A DNA stretch of 64,000 nucleotides from Benincasa hispida (taxonomy: Eukaryota; Streptophyta; Magnoliopsida; Cucurbitales; Cucurbitaceae), in assembly GCF_009727055.1 (NCBI RefSeq), contig NC_052349.1, positions 33,069,793-33,133,792 of the forward strand, given 5' to 3'. This document shows positions 24,331 through 35,480 of the stretch, in pieces. The notes under the pieces are model-generated. The model was not told the origin of the DNA, searched no databases, and saw nothing but the letters and a program-made list of their open reading frames with translations. A program made the translations under genes and the position numbers. Every line of letters starts with the position of its first letter. Position 1 is the stretch's first letter.

Positions 24331-24370
24331 TTTATCAAGATAATTTTTAAATTTGAACTAACATATAAAA
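24196..24370 (-). other. LINE-derived spacer between duplicate copies
   Basis: Continuation of the LINE pre-RT region beyond the part shared with copy 2, then AT-rich sequence up to the junction at 24371, where the second copy of the duplication begins. Confidence 0.5.
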
Positions 24371-24442
24371 ACCACCTATGTCATATACGAAGTTTGTCCC
24401 TCGATGCAAGAAGGTTGGAGGTGAAGATTATTGAAGCAATGA

Positions 24443-24728
24443 GTGATGACAATATGTTCCAGGCTTAAAAGTAGTTTCTCGCTCTATATCTCGAATATTT
24501 TGGTTGAATATGATTTTGTGGAGGTTGTTAATTCGTTGAATGATGAGGTGGTAGACATTTATGAAGTCTATTTCTTTAGTGATCAGGCTAAAGAATGGAG
24601 TTGTGATTTGCGGGTTGTCTTTTTTCCTCATGTTTACCGTAGTCAAAATGTGTTCGCGGACTTTGTTACGCATAAGACTTTGAAGGATCGGAGTCTTCAA
24701 TTTTTTATACTCCTTATCCTAAGTGGTT
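24443..24728 (+). pseudogene. RNase H-like (RVT_3) fragment, copy 2
   Basis: Better preserved partner of 20110-20343: VEYDFVEVVNSLNDEVVDIY, then FFPHVYRSQNVFADFVTHKT. The HVYR...N.FADF.TH ending is characteristic of the RVT_3 RNase H fold of plant LINEs. Only the C-terminal half is present, and the frame then runs into the solo LTR at 24729, so the last residues of the open frame are LTR-derived. Confidence 0.65.
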
Positions 24729-26727
24729 TGGAAGATGGAACGAACACATGCACAGCGGGAGAAAAACGGATCTAAAGTACTCTAATTAAATTAATTACAA
24801 AGATAAGCATGCATTAATATAACAAGTAAAAGGGGGAAAAGAATACAATCTTTGTAGACTTTGAATCTTCTCCAAATTAACTTCAATCTCCCCACGAACG
24901 GTTCATAGACTACCACGAGAGTCTTTCCGACTATTCTCTGGCCTTAGAACGGGATGGTGGGATCTGGTGAGTGACTAATTTGGAGAGAAAAATGTTAAGA
25001 CATTGAGAGAAAATTGCAACATAATCTCATCCAATTCCAATATGGCCAAGAGTTTTTGAAATTCAATAAACACTTCCTTTTAAAGACCATTACATGCAAA
25101 ACATGCAACTTTGAGTTTTATGAGAATTTGACACTAAAAAATCCACTAACTCAAAGTGGGATTTAGTGAGGTAAGTGTCTTCAAATGAAGACAACACTTA
25201 GCAATTCAATATTTGGAATTTTCCACTCACAAATGTTGGATCTTTCCAGTAACTTGGTCAAAGTTTGACTCTCAAAGTCCAATGTCAACAAATTTGACTT
25301 TTTGACTTTTAAAAGTCAAAAGTCAACAATTTGACTTGCATTGCATTTTTTACCTAGTCAACAATTTGACTTCTAATGCAATTTTGACCAATTTCATTTA
25401 ATTCCAAAATTAATTCTAATAATCAATTTTAAAATTAAATTAATATTTAACAATTAATTAAATAGTTTAATTTAATATTAAATCCAATACTAATCCCAAT
25501 TAATATGAATCCATATTCATAATCTTGATATTTAAATCTTATTTATATATCTCCTATTTTCTCTCTCTTTATGTTTAATTCACAATTAAACATTTGGTTA
25601 AATATATTGTATATATTTAATGCTTTGCTCCAAAAATTGAATTTGAACACTTCAAATTCGTTCGTCATACTGTTCTAAGATTTAGTCTGATATGTGCTAG
25701 TAGGGGATCTCATGGATATACAGATCATGGGCTCCAACGTTCTACGATTAACTGGCTAAACTCTTTAACCTAATTAACCACTATTTGTTCACTACCGGGT
25801 CACTCCACTAAAACCCAATAGTTGCACTCCCCTCACTGTAGATATTTTATGTCCACTCGATATAACCATGATTGGTAAGTTAACCCTTTACATTGTTTGT
25901 AATAACGACTGGGTCAAAAGTTGTTTAACCCCCGAAATTACATCTTGTTCCTTAAGTCCCACTGATCCTTTAATGAATAAATGGTTTGTGATCAAATCAT
26001 TAAACCGAGTCCCTCTCAGGCCAATAAGAGGGTGAGGCCCTTTGTTTAAGACCCAGAGCCAGCACTTAAGGGAACAATCTCTCTACTATCCATAAAAGTG
26101 GGTAGGAGTGAATTCCGTCTAGCACCCTATGTCCTCAGATATCTACCCGGTCTTACCCTTGAAATGGGAAGCTTATTGAGCTAATGTTGTTGAGTCAACC
26201 CTCACCCATGCAAATCTAAGGATAACCTGAATAAACAGGAGTTCATAGTAGCTCAGGATTAAGGTCATGTTACCTAGGTTATCGCTTTGAAATAGTCAGT
26301 CTTAAATAGTAAACAACGTTATAAAGTAAGAGTGATTTAATTCTAGGTCTGATTTTATACAAACACATTGCATGGAATACCTTACTCCTCATGTCAATAC
26401 ATAAACGAATCAGGATCACTTCGTTTATAGCATTTTACAACAAATGGTAACAACTACAGAGTAGGCCGTATCCAATAGTGTTACTAGAATAAGACACCCA
26501 ACCTTATTCGTATACTATATGTAATTTTGACTATTTACTCGAACCTGATTCGCTCTTATGTCTCCACATAAAGTTTAAGTACTCATGTAATAATCATGGA
26601 TTTTTTAGTTTATTGGATTTATTTCTAAAACGAAATAAACAATTCATATATTCAATAACAACTTTATCTATTTATAGAATAAGTTTATTGTTTACAAACT
26701 ACAAATTTTAGGACATAAAATCCAACA
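24729..26727 (-). repeat. Family-A copia solo LTR (1,999 bp)
   Basis: On the minus strand it begins TGTTGGATTTTATGTCCTAA at 26727 and ends GTTCCATCTTCCA at 24729, so both LTR ends are present with no internal region or second LTR. Copy 1 of the duplication has an uninterrupted site here (AAGTGGTTTACATTGG), confirming the insertion limits. A clean 5-bp target duplication is not visible, perhaps because it has mutated. Confidence 0.85.
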
Positions 26728-26807
26728 TTAGACTGGTTATGTCTTGTGATGTAATTCATGTAAATTACTGGAGCTTTTGCTTTTTGATTGTATGATCCTA
26801 AAAAATC

Positions 26808-26838
<31 letters not shown>

Positions 26839-27033
26839 TTTATAATCCATCAACGCTAAAAAATAATTTTGAAAAAACTGATATTTGGAGTAGTAGCTAA
26901 TTAAAGGGTTGAAAATTTAATATTTTTTAAAATTTAAAGTTAAGATTGCAATGTAATAACTAGCATTCTAGCATGTGCTTTTCATGTTTATATACTTTTA
27001 AAACCAAAATAATAGTTTACTTTTTTTTTTTTT

Positions 27034-27279
27034 GGGCAGTTGCAACTTTAATAGAAAAAATTGAAAATTGGGCGCGTATCCCTAAGTTTTACTTTTTTCA
27101 AACATATCAAAAAACTTCTACCTGAAAATTTGATTGCTATCTGATTTCTATGTGATAGTTATGTGATTGCTATCTGATTTTTATGTGATTGATATGTGAT
27201 TACCACATCTGTAATTACAAAAAGTTAAAATCATGGCTTTGATTTCTTAAAATGTATTTGACATACAATGCAATTTCCC
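27034..27279. mobile_element. Small MULE-like MITE (246 bp)
   Basis: This segment is absent from copy 1 of the duplication. Its ends are inverted: GGGCAGTTGCA at the left and, reversed, GGGAAATTGCA at the right (9 of 11 match). The flanks are T-rich (nine T on the left; TTATTTTTT on the right), compatible with a 9-bp target duplication with one mismatch. The interior has short GTGATTGCTATCTGATTT-like repeats and no coding capacity. Confidence 0.55.
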
Positions 27280-28337
27280 TTATTTTTTTTATATCTAATA
27301 TTCATTTTTGGGAGGCTAAAGTGTGGGTATATATAATATTATGTTATAAAAAATAATATAACATGTTGAGGAAGGCATTGTCCCTTACTGAATTTGTCCA
27401 TGTTCACAATATTGTAAAAAAAAATACTTGGGTACATTGCAAGTTGTCTCATCTTTGTGTAGCCCACCTAATTATTCAATAAAGCTTGCCACACAAATTA
27501 CCACGTCATTCATTAAAGTTAAGAACCAAAATATATTTTAACTTTCATTGTTTTTAGAGATTTCTAATCATATAGCGTAATTAAATAGGTATTATTACCC
27601 AACTGTCTAAACTTTCCTATTTTTTCTTATTACACAATTGTCTAAATTTTTTTTTTAATCAAAATAGCCTAATTGTCTATTATTTTATACAAAAGTCTAG
27701 TCCAATTTACTTTTTTAGCCCTCTTACTTCTCACCTTTTTCAAAACCTAAACAAGGAAGCTTTTCCAAAAGTCCATAATTTTTTTCCCTTATAAGTGAAA
27801 GCAAGAGTTTACAAGGAGTTTCAAAGGAGAAAATAAGGTATATTTAGTATGTACAACACTATGTATTTGAAACTTTCGTAAACAAAGCATGATATATTTG
27901 ATAAGGGCATGAATATGATAATTTATACAGTATATCATCTTATATACCGTACCATATATGCGATGTATATCTACATTTTTAGGCATATTTGCGAACACCA
28001 AAAAAATAAATCATGATATATGTGATGTATATTTACGTACTCCAATATATTAATAGTATATTTGACATACTCAACTAGGAGGTGACATGTGTCCCAGATT
28101 GAAGTTGAAGATAAATTTTGATGACGCCACGTGGTTTTATCATGATTGTTGAATCAGATAAGACTAATTTGACCCAATTTGGTATTATTATTTGGGTTAA
28201 AAGTCCAATTAAGCCAAAAAAAAATAGGCTTAATTTGACCAAAATGTCAAATAAGGCCTAAATCCAATTAGTTGGGCCCAACGGGCCAAGCCCATGGACC
28301 AACCAAGCCTAAGCCGATGAAGCCCACCTGAGAACTC

Positions 28338-28345
28338 TATAAATA
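28338..28345 (+). promoter_or_regulatory. TATA box of the gypsy LTR
   Basis: TATAAATA in the context AACTCTATAAATAAAGAGG, about 1.1 kb before the LTR end. The equivalent box is at 3449-3456 in the partial LTR, which supports it as the core promoter. Confidence 0.6.
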
Positions 28346-28439
28346 AAGAGGTTTTTCTCATTTGTGGGGGTCAGCAATTCTACACTCCAGAGAGCTTAGA
28401 GAGAATTCTCTACAATCAGAAGACTCCTTGACTCCTGAA

Positions 28440-28640
28440 GTTGACCACCTTGAAGATTGAAGTCCTTTGGAGATACAAGCATTCTGAAGACTGGAGTCCT
28501 TTGAAGATATAAGCATTTTGACTACGCTTGAAGACTGAAGTCCTTTGAAAATACAAGCATTCTGAAGACTGAAGTCCTTTGAAGATACAAGCATTCTGAC
28601 CACGCTTGAAGATTGAAGTCCTTTAAAGATACTAGCATTC
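28440..28640 (+). repeat. Short repeats in the gypsy LTR
   Basis: About five copies of a unit resembling GAAGTCCTTTGAAGATACAA plus GCATTCTGA, some separated by CCACGCTT. They lie just downstream of the TATA box, so they would be in the LTR transcript. Confidence 0.7.
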
Positions 28641-28844
28641 TACCAAGACTCCAAACTCAAGAACATCCACACGCTCTGCTTCTATACATCAAGCGTACGC
28701 ATTCAATTGAGAGAGAATCAGAGGAGCAAGTACTAGAGATTCAACCACATCGCATTAAATCAACATCAACACCAACTCAAGTTCAACTCTACGAGACAAG
28801 TTTCTCTGGAATCTTTGTGTGAACACTGACCCTCCATAAAGATC

Positions 28845-29285
28845 AACAAGCCTGAAGGTCAATCATCCAAGAAGATCAACAAGCCCAAAGGCCGATCCTC
28901 CAAGAAAATCATCGAGCCCAAAGGCCGATCCTTCAAGAAGATCATCGAGTCCAAAGACCGATCATCCAAGAAGATCAACAAGCCCAAAGGCCGATCATCC
29001 AAGAAGATCATCAAGCCCAAAGGCCGATCATCCAAGAAGATCATCAAGCCCAAAGTCAAATCATCAGCCGATCATCCAAGAAGATCATCAAGCCCAAAGT
29101 CAAATCATCAAAGAAGATCAACAAGTCCAAAAGCCGATCATCCAGGAAGATCAACAAGCCCAAAAACCGATCGTCCAAGAAGATCATCAAGCCCAAAGGC
29201 CAATCATCCATGAAGATCAACAAACCCAAAGGTCGATCATCCAAGAAGATCAACAAGTCCTAAGGCCGATCATTTAAGAAGATCA
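28845..29285 (+). repeat. 33-bp minisatellite in the gypsy LTR
   Basis: About thirteen units of roughly AAGCCCAAAGGCCGATCATC plus CAAGAAGATCATC. As the period is a multiple of three, both strands carry repetitive open frames (minus: units of PLGLMIFLDDR; plus: units of KPKGRSSKKII). These are judged a by-product of the period, not genes. Decayed units of the same kind are at 3930-4020. Confidence 0.85.
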
Positions 29286-29427
29286 ACCAACTTAAAGACT
29301 ATAGTTTATTTTGAAAGCATTAAAATATTATGTATTAGAGATTACATTCACTTTCCACAAGATTAATACATATACTAAGTTCAAGTTCCACGAAATAAAT
29401 TTCTCTTAAAATCTCGTGCGAACAAAT

Positions 29428-29445
29428 TGGCACGCCTAGTGGGAC
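29428..29445 (+). promoter_or_regulatory. Gypsy primer binding site
   Basis: TGGCACGCCTAGTGGGAC begins four bases after the LTR end. Position and the opening TGG fit a tRNA 3'-end primer site. I cannot name the tRNA with confidence. Confidence 0.6.
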
Positions 29446-29494
29446 ATCTCTACCTCTCATCTCTCTATTGTCATCCGAGTCAACAAATCTACAA

Positions 29495-31190
29495 ATGGCA
29501 CCAAAGAAAGCTGCATCCAAAGCTACCGTCGCAAGCAACACTTACATAAGCTCTGTCATCACGGAGGAAATCTGGGACCAACTAATGGAATCTCCTAAAG
29601 GCGGGATCGTCATCAAAGAAAATCCTTTGTTCAACAACTATGCTTCTGCTACTGATCTATCAGAGAAAGAATCACATTTTGATGTAGTGTCAATCATGAT
29701 GAATGACGTAATGACTGAGTCGACCATGGAAGATATGAAGATAAAGATAAATCTCCTAATGAAAGCTGTAGAAGAGCGAAATCATGAAATCGCTGCTTTA
29801 AGAGATAAAATACAGCCTCGAGAAACTGCTGAGTCGAGTCCATCTCCAGCTACAAAAGCCAATGACAAAGGAAAAGCTGCATTGCAGGAAGACCAGCCGC
29901 GAAAATCTACCTCTGTCACTACCCTGTCAATTCAACAACTACAGTATATGATTACAAACTCCATAAAGGCTTAGTACAGAGGACCATCACAGTTCTTCTT
30001 TATGTACTCCAAGCCGTACACCAAGAGAATCGACAACCAGAGAATGTGAGCTATGTATCAACCTCCAAAGTTCCAACAGTTCGATGGAAAGGGCAATCCA
30101 AAACAACATGTTGCATATTACATTGAAACCTGCGAAAATGTAGGAACCAGAGGAGACTAGCTAGTCAAGCAGTTTATCCGCACCTTGAAAGAAAATGTTT
30201 TCAATTCGTATACTAATTTGGAGCCAGAAGTGATTGACAGTTGGGAACAGCTAGAAAGGGAGTTTCTGAACCACTTCTACAGTACAAGGTGCACTGTTAG
30301 CATGATGGAGCTGACGAACACCAAAGAGTGGAAGGGAGAGGTAGTCATCGATTACATCAACTGATGGAGAGCTTTGTCTGGATTGTAAAGATAGACTCAC
30401 TGAATTATCTGTAGTGAAGATGTACACTCAAGACGTGCACTGAGAGCTTCTCTACATTTTACAAGGGATAAAACTTCGTACGTTTGAGGAATTGACAACA
30501 CACGCTCATGATATGGAGCTGAGTATCGCCAACAGGGGAACTAAAGATTTCCTATTTCCTGAAGGGAGAAAATACAATAATAAAGCCAAGGGCACTGAAA
30601 AGATCGTGGATAGTGCCACAAAAGAATCTATGGTTGTTCATGTGACCCTACTAAAATTTTCCTCCAAAGAAAAACAAACAAAATTTGAAAGAAGGCACAA
30701 TGAGGGCGAGAAGTGTCATCCAATTCTTAAAGAAAGACAGGAGAAGGTTTATCCATTCCCTGACTTTGAAGTGGCAGATATGTTGGAGCAACTGCTAGAG
30801 AAGCAACTTATTTTGCTGTCAGAATGTAAGCGGTCAGAACAAATAGGAAAAGTAGATGATCCTAACTACTGCAAGAATCATCGAGGCATTAGTCATCCAG
30901 TTGAAAGGTGCTTCGTGCTGAAGGAACGAATTCTGAAGTTGGTTCGTGAAAAGAAGATTGAGCTAAATTTGGATGAAGTAGCTCAGACAAATCACGTTAC
31001 AATAGCTGCGACTTCAAGTGTTCCAACACTGTCTGTGTCCCATGCTCAAAGAAAAAGCCTGATCCAATTTGGATTCTTCGAGTCTATAGTTGTTCGATTC
31101 CAACAAAAGATTCATACAGAAAATTTCAAAAAGAAAGATGAGCTCGTTGAAGATGACAATGAAGGGTAGATAGTTGTGACTCGTCGAAAA
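29495..31190 (+). pseudogene. Gypsy gag, decayed
   Basis: Start taken at the ATG of MAPKKAASKATVASN at 29495; an earlier in-frame start would need TTG. The N-terminal region (29495-29974) includes a coiled-coil-like stretch (MKIKINLLMKAVEERNHEIA). A stop replaces a codon after ITNSIKA; Gag core follows with more stops (PPKFQQFDGKGNPKQHVAYY, then DSWEQLEREFLNHFYSTR, about 30060-30300). The C-terminal part (30492-31169) has HDMELSIANRGTKDF, KERQEKVYPFPDFEVADMLE, and a zinc-knuckle-like CKNHRGISHPVERC, then ends near VVRFQQ and a final TRRKRR. I know this Gag from cucurbit Ty3-gypsy elements. It has at least four in-frame stops. Confidence 0.88.
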
Positions 31191-31254
31191 AGAAGACAGC
31201 TAAACTCCACCCATAAATCTCTTGAAATCTAGTGCGAACAAATGTGATTAACGA

Positions 31255-31410
31255 TTTAAAAAAAATCGTTATATAGCTAAAGTGAGTTTAGCTCAATAAT
31301 ATTTGCATGTACTTTGATTTAAGGGGCGGAGATGTAATCCTCCACCCCGCAATTATTGTACTAAAAAAATCTTTATACAATTAATAGTAAATCCGAAAAA
31401 AAAAGCAATA
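31255..31410 (+). repeat. tRNA-derived SINE remnant, copy 2
   Basis: Partner of 22290-22440: box A-like TAGCTCAATAAT (31289-31300), box B-like GATGTAATCC (31331-31340), then CTCCACCCCGCAATTATTG. It is more decayed than copy 1, and it lies right after the gypsy 3' LTR end. Confidence 0.5.
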
Positions 31411-31560
31411 TATTTTTTTAAAATATTATGAAATTAAAAGATGAGAGATAATATAAAAAGGTTAAAAATGTTGCAAAATGTTGCTAAAATCTAATTATGA
31501 AATATTATTAAATTTTTAGGAAATTTATGAAATATTAGTTATAGAGTGAACTAATTGTTT

Positions 31561-31746
31561 AAGGGGTATTTGAAATACATTTTTAGTTGTTAATTTAAAA
31601 ACTAAGTCATTTTGGAAGAAATTAGAGTGTTTGACAACCACTAAAATAATTTTTCATGTGTATTTTAATTGGTTTTTTATTAAAAAAATAAATAAATATG
31701 AGTTTTTTTAAAGTATTTTCCTCTCACGTCAATCCAAAGGGCCTAA
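31561..31746. repeat. Possible MITE, copy 2
   Basis: Partner of 22590-22785, from GGGGTATTTGAAATAC to about CAATCCAAAGGGCC. The ends again are weakly inverted (GGGG/GGCC with TTTGAA/TTTGGA). Present in both duplicate copies, so it predates the duplication. Confidence 0.35.
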
Positions 31747-32047
31747 ATCTTTCTTATTTTATTTTATTTGTTGTAACATTCATGCATATATATGTAGATA
31801 TGCTTAGTCTCACTTCTCCTGATAGGCCTGTTTATTATCATTATTTGTTTAAGTTTCCAAGTTTGTCATTGTAATTTAATTAAAAATGGACCCAAATGAC
31901 AATAATTACAATTTTTAAATTGAAGATGGGCCAAAGCTTCATGACTATTATACTATTATATGAATCTTTCACCATCCCATTCTATGACACATTTCTCCAT
32001 TATTGGCTCTGGAAAAATGAAACAAAATTCTAACAGACATTTTCAAA

Positions 32048-32049
<2 letters not shown>

Positions 32050-32086
<37 letters not shown>
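32050..32086 (+). repeat. Poly-A run expanded in copy 2
   Basis: An uninterrupted run of about 37 A. In copy 1 the same position is a shorter, mixed A/G tract (about 23080-23105), so the run grew by slippage after duplication, not as a transcript tail. Confidence 0.7.
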
Positions 32087-32093
<7 letters not shown>

Positions 32094-32559
32094 TACTCAT
32101 AATTTTGGCTTTGATTGAAATATTGAAACAAGAATCTAAATGAGATTTTCAAAGAGGAAAAAAGAAAATCTATCATTTTGATTATAAATAAATTCAAACT
32201 AATTAACCCTCCATTTAGGACTAAGAAGATGTTCAATTCTTTTTTAAATTTTTTTAAAAAAATCTTAAAATTTGTTATATAGTTTGGATCACGTAACATT
32301 TGATATCAATGTATTTTGATTTTTTTGTTTGAAGCGTAATTGTTACAAAGGACATCAAATCTAATAAAATCATGTCAATATTGTTCTAAATTTAAGGTAA
32401 ATAATGCACATTTTAAGTACATTTCATCTTCCATATTTAAAATCCTCTAAGTGTACTTAATTAAAAGAGGTTTATTAAATAGATGGATATCTTTGAAATC
32501 TTAGCCGCCTTTATCTTTTAGCCTCGTCATATAATTTTTTATCTGATCCAGTGAATTTT

Positions 32560-33180
32560 GTCACTACCCCACACAATAATTTTTCATGAAATGATTGAAT
32601 TCCCGAGAGCTCTCAAGAGAGAGTTTGAAGCAGCTAAGCGTGTAAGCTGGGATAGCGTTAGAAGAACCTCCTTTCCAACTTTAAAGAATAGACAACCTTT
32701 CCATCTTTTCTTAATATAGTTTAGAGACCCTAGACACACGCCGATTCGATCAATCCAATCATTACTAAAACCCAACCAATTCATCATACCTCACAAAAAA
32801 ATTTATATTCATTCGATCATAGGCCTTATTCCTATCTAATTTTAGAGATACAAACCCTTTTTTAGTAGTTGAGACACTAATATGGTAATGACATTCTTAA
32901 GCAATGATCACATTATCAGTTATTAACTGACCACAGAAAAATGCACTTTAATTTTTAGAATTGACATGATCTAGGATAAGTTTGAACCTATTAACTAAAA
33001 CCTTAGCAATAATTTTGTAAATGATATTATATAAGTTGGTAGGTCGGAAACCATTCATTCGCTATTTATGGGTCTTTGCATTTTGTAATAATGACAGTCT
33101 GTGGTTTTGTTTATACACTCTGGAATGGAAGTAGTTTTAAGTAGTGTTAGTATTCCTTTGGGATTAATAATAGCTTCAAT
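32560..33180 (-). pseudogene. LINE reverse transcriptase fragment, copy 2
   Basis: Minus-strand partner of 23540-24195. An open frame at 32584-32787 reads WLGFSNDWIDRIGVCLGSLN, matching the plant L1-type RT segment that follows LDMSKAYDRVEW. Upstream on the same strand come the YNVIYKIIAKVLVNRF-type motif and the FVSLKLD-type motif (about 32820-33050). Endonuclease, the catalytic DD motif and the 3' end are missing. Confidence 0.75.
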
Positions 33181-33185
33181 TTTGT

Positions 33186-33491
33186 GATTCAAATCTTATA
33201 AGTGTACAAACGATTTTATCCAAATCTTCATGTAGAGATATGTGAGTAGGAGTATTCTATACACTGAGTTTGTACAAGAACGGACCACGAAATATATAAT
33301 CTCTCTTTGTAACACCGTTAATTGAAGAGATTAATATTTCAAACAATAACCATGTAACTCGATCTCAATCCTAAATGAGTTATGAACTCCTACTCACAAG
33401 GATCATCATTTGATTTATATGGGTGAGAGTGACCTGAGTTGTCAACTCAATAAGCCTACCATTTTGGGGACAAATTGAGTGGAGAGTTAGG
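33186..33491 (+). repeat. Family-B copia LTR fragment, left of a nested solo LTR
   Basis: Forward LTR piece (CTTCATGTAGAGATATGTGA, then the GGACCACGAAAT block and the TGGGTGAGAGTG block) cut at 33491 by the reversed solo LTR. It continues at 35405-35480. The target duplication is TTAGG (33487-33491) and TTGGG (35405-35409), one mismatch. Confidence 0.75.
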
Positions 33492-35404
33492 TGAAGGATC
33501 CCAAATTGAAGGGAACCTTGAGCGGAAGTAGATCGTCCCAATTCCCATTTCTCATAGAATTTAATATTTATTAGAAAAGAAAGAACAAGATATGCATTTG
33601 AATAAATTACAACATGCTTAATTAAAAGAAACTTAGGGTTTCAGAAATCCTCACTTTTGAAGAATTTCTTCAAGAATCCCTCAATAAGATATGAACACTA
33701 CCACGATGGCTTCCTTAGTATTCTCAGGCAGAAAACCCAAGAGTGGTGGGCTCTAACTATTTTATAATGAGAGAATATAGATTAGAGTTAGCAAGGAAGA
33801 AGAGTTGAGATTGTTCACTAACAATCCAAAACTCACAGAACAACTTCTGTCTTTCTCACAGACTCTCTCCTCTCTTTTCAAAAGCCAAAATACAGCAACC
33901 ACCCACTTACATGGGTGGAGAGAAAAGAGAAGGAGCTCCCTACCTCATTTAAATTAAAATAACACTTAATATATATATATATATATATACGAGTATGATA
34001 ACTAACTTATCATATAATATATATATTAAATTATATGTTATATCAAATATAACATATAATCTATAGTTTTAATATTGTATTATATACAATATAACCTATA
34101 GATTCTTTTCTCTCTCATATGACATTTAATATGAATCACATGTATATCAAATTTAACAATTACGAACCCAATTCATATAATTAATATTTGAATCATATTC
34201 AAATATTTATTTCCTCTCACTAAAGCTATAATGTATCAAATACATTATAATAATTATATCACATATAATTAAAATAACTTAATTATATCATATATAATTA
34301 AATCCCTCAATTCATTTGAACATTTTAAATTAATCCAAGAACTAATTCTTATTTAATCCTATTGAGCTACTAAGGGGACCTCATGGACCTATAGCTTAAA
34401 CTCAACAGTGCTTGAATAATTAATCAAACTTTTTAATTACACTATTAATCATTCGTTAACTGTTGGGCACTCCACTAAAGACTGACTTCTGCACTCTTTG
34501 CACTACAGATATATTTCTGTATCCATTGGATACAACCAATCAACAGTATGATGACCCTTCACAAATTGCTCGTAAGTACAGCTGAGTCAAAATTACCGTT
34601 TTGCCCCTGTAGTTACATCTAACTCCTTAAGTGCCACTGATCCCTCTAATGAACAATAGATCATAATCCAACTATAACTAAACCTCTCTCGTGCCAGGAG
34701 AGTGTGTGGCATCACATTGTTCAAGCTCTGGAATCAGCCTTTAAGGGAGCAATTTATCTACTTACCCTGACCTCAGGGAAGGAGTGAATTGCTTCTTGTG
34801 TAGCTGTGTTCCCAGCTCCATATTCAGACAAATCCCTAAAATGGTAGGCTTGTTGAGTCAGGGATCTGGCCACTCTTACCCATACAAATCAAAGGACTGC
34901 CGTCATAAGTAGGAGTTCACAACTCAATCAGGATTTAGGTCATGTTACCTATGGTCATCTTGGTGAAATGTAAGTCTCTATTATGAACGGTGTTATATAA
35001 TGAGACTAAATATTTCGTGGTCTGGTCTTATACAAATTCATTTGTATAGAATATCTCCGCTCACATATCTATACTGAATGATCAAGATCAGATCATTTGT
35101 AGCAGTTTACAACAATTGTAACACTTACAAAGCGGGTCATACTCGTAGTGTCACTAGGATAAGGTACCTAACCTTTTCCATCTACTACAGACCATTTAGG
35201 TTATTACTTAAACATGATCCACTCGTATGTCTCTACATACATGTTTAAGCTAGAAGATAACCTTGGATGTTAATTTATTGATTTGTGGCTAATGCAACAA
35301 AATGTGAAATAAAATATTATATATTTTATTAAATAAACAATGATTTTGTTTAGATTATTTAAAAACTATAGGACCCTACGAGACTTAGGGCATCAACCCC
35401 AACA
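33492..35404 (-). repeat. Family-B copia solo LTR (1,913 bp), complete
   Basis: On the minus strand it begins TGTTGGGGTTGATGCCCTAA at 35404 and ends GGGATCCTTCA at 33492, both ends intact. It is inserted in the opposite orientation inside another copy of the same LTR family. Flanks TTAGG and TTGGG are a near-perfect 5-bp target duplication. An (AT)n run lies at 33970-33990. This is the best reference copy of family B in the window. Open frames inside are spurious. Confidence 0.9.
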
Positions 35405-35480
35405 TTGGGAACATAACTACATTAGATGGAATTCATTCATTCCCACCTTTAAGGTAAGTAGGTAAGTTGTTCTCTTAAAT
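35405..35480 (+). repeat. Family-B copia LTR fragment, right of the solo LTR
   Basis: Continuation of 33186-33491: TTGGGAACATAACTACATTA, then a GGAATTCATTCATTCCC block matching other copies. It stops near 35480 at gypsy LTR sequence. Confidence 0.7.

Larger units (their letters stand above)
28083..29424 (+). repeat. Gypsy 5' LTR with two internal minisatellites
   Basis: The likely LTR begins TGACATGTGTCC and ends CTCGTGCGAACA at 29424, four bases before a primer-site-like sequence. It has a TATA box at 28338-28345, a repeat of GAAGTCCTTTGAAGATACAA-type units (28440-28640) and the 33-bp array (28845-29285). The same LTR family is present in parts at 3421-4149, 35481-35722 and 40866-40901/50549-51530. 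The start point is inferred, not confirmed by a partner LTR start. Confidence 0.7.
28083..31240 (+). mobile_element. Internally deleted gypsy element
   Basis: Order: 5' LTR (28083-29424), primer site, gag (29495-31190), then a jump straight to the last 40 bp of a 3' LTR (about 31200-31240, ending TAGTGCGAACA). Protease, reverse transcriptase, RNase H and integrase are all deleted, so it could move only with help. The insertion is missing in copy 1 of the duplication, though about 200 bp of target was lost in copy 2. Confidence 0.75.
24371..33185. repeat. Tandem duplication, copy 2 (with three insertions)
   Basis: Repeats 20027-24195 in the same orientation. Three insertions are absent from copy 1: a family-A solo LTR (24729-26727), a 246-bp MITE (27034-27279) and a gypsy element (about 28083-31240, accompanied by loss of about 200 bp of target). 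An (AT)n run near 26813-26838 and a poly-A run at 32050-32086 are also longer than in copy 1. Copy 2 ends at 33185, where a family-B LTR fragment begins. Confidence 0.88.

Noticed and set aside
20027..24370. One intact LINE spanning the duplicated unit
   Set aside because: RNase H is on the plus strand and reverse transcriptase on the minus strand, so they are not colinear parts of one element.
28859..29256. Repetitive minus-strand proteins with LGLMIFLDDRP units
   Set aside because: They come from a 33-bp DNA repeat whose period keeps frames open. No homology, no gene context.
32050..32086. Poly-A tail of a retrocopied gene
   Set aside because: The matching place in the first duplicate copy has a shorter A/G tract in the same sequence context, so it is slippage growth.
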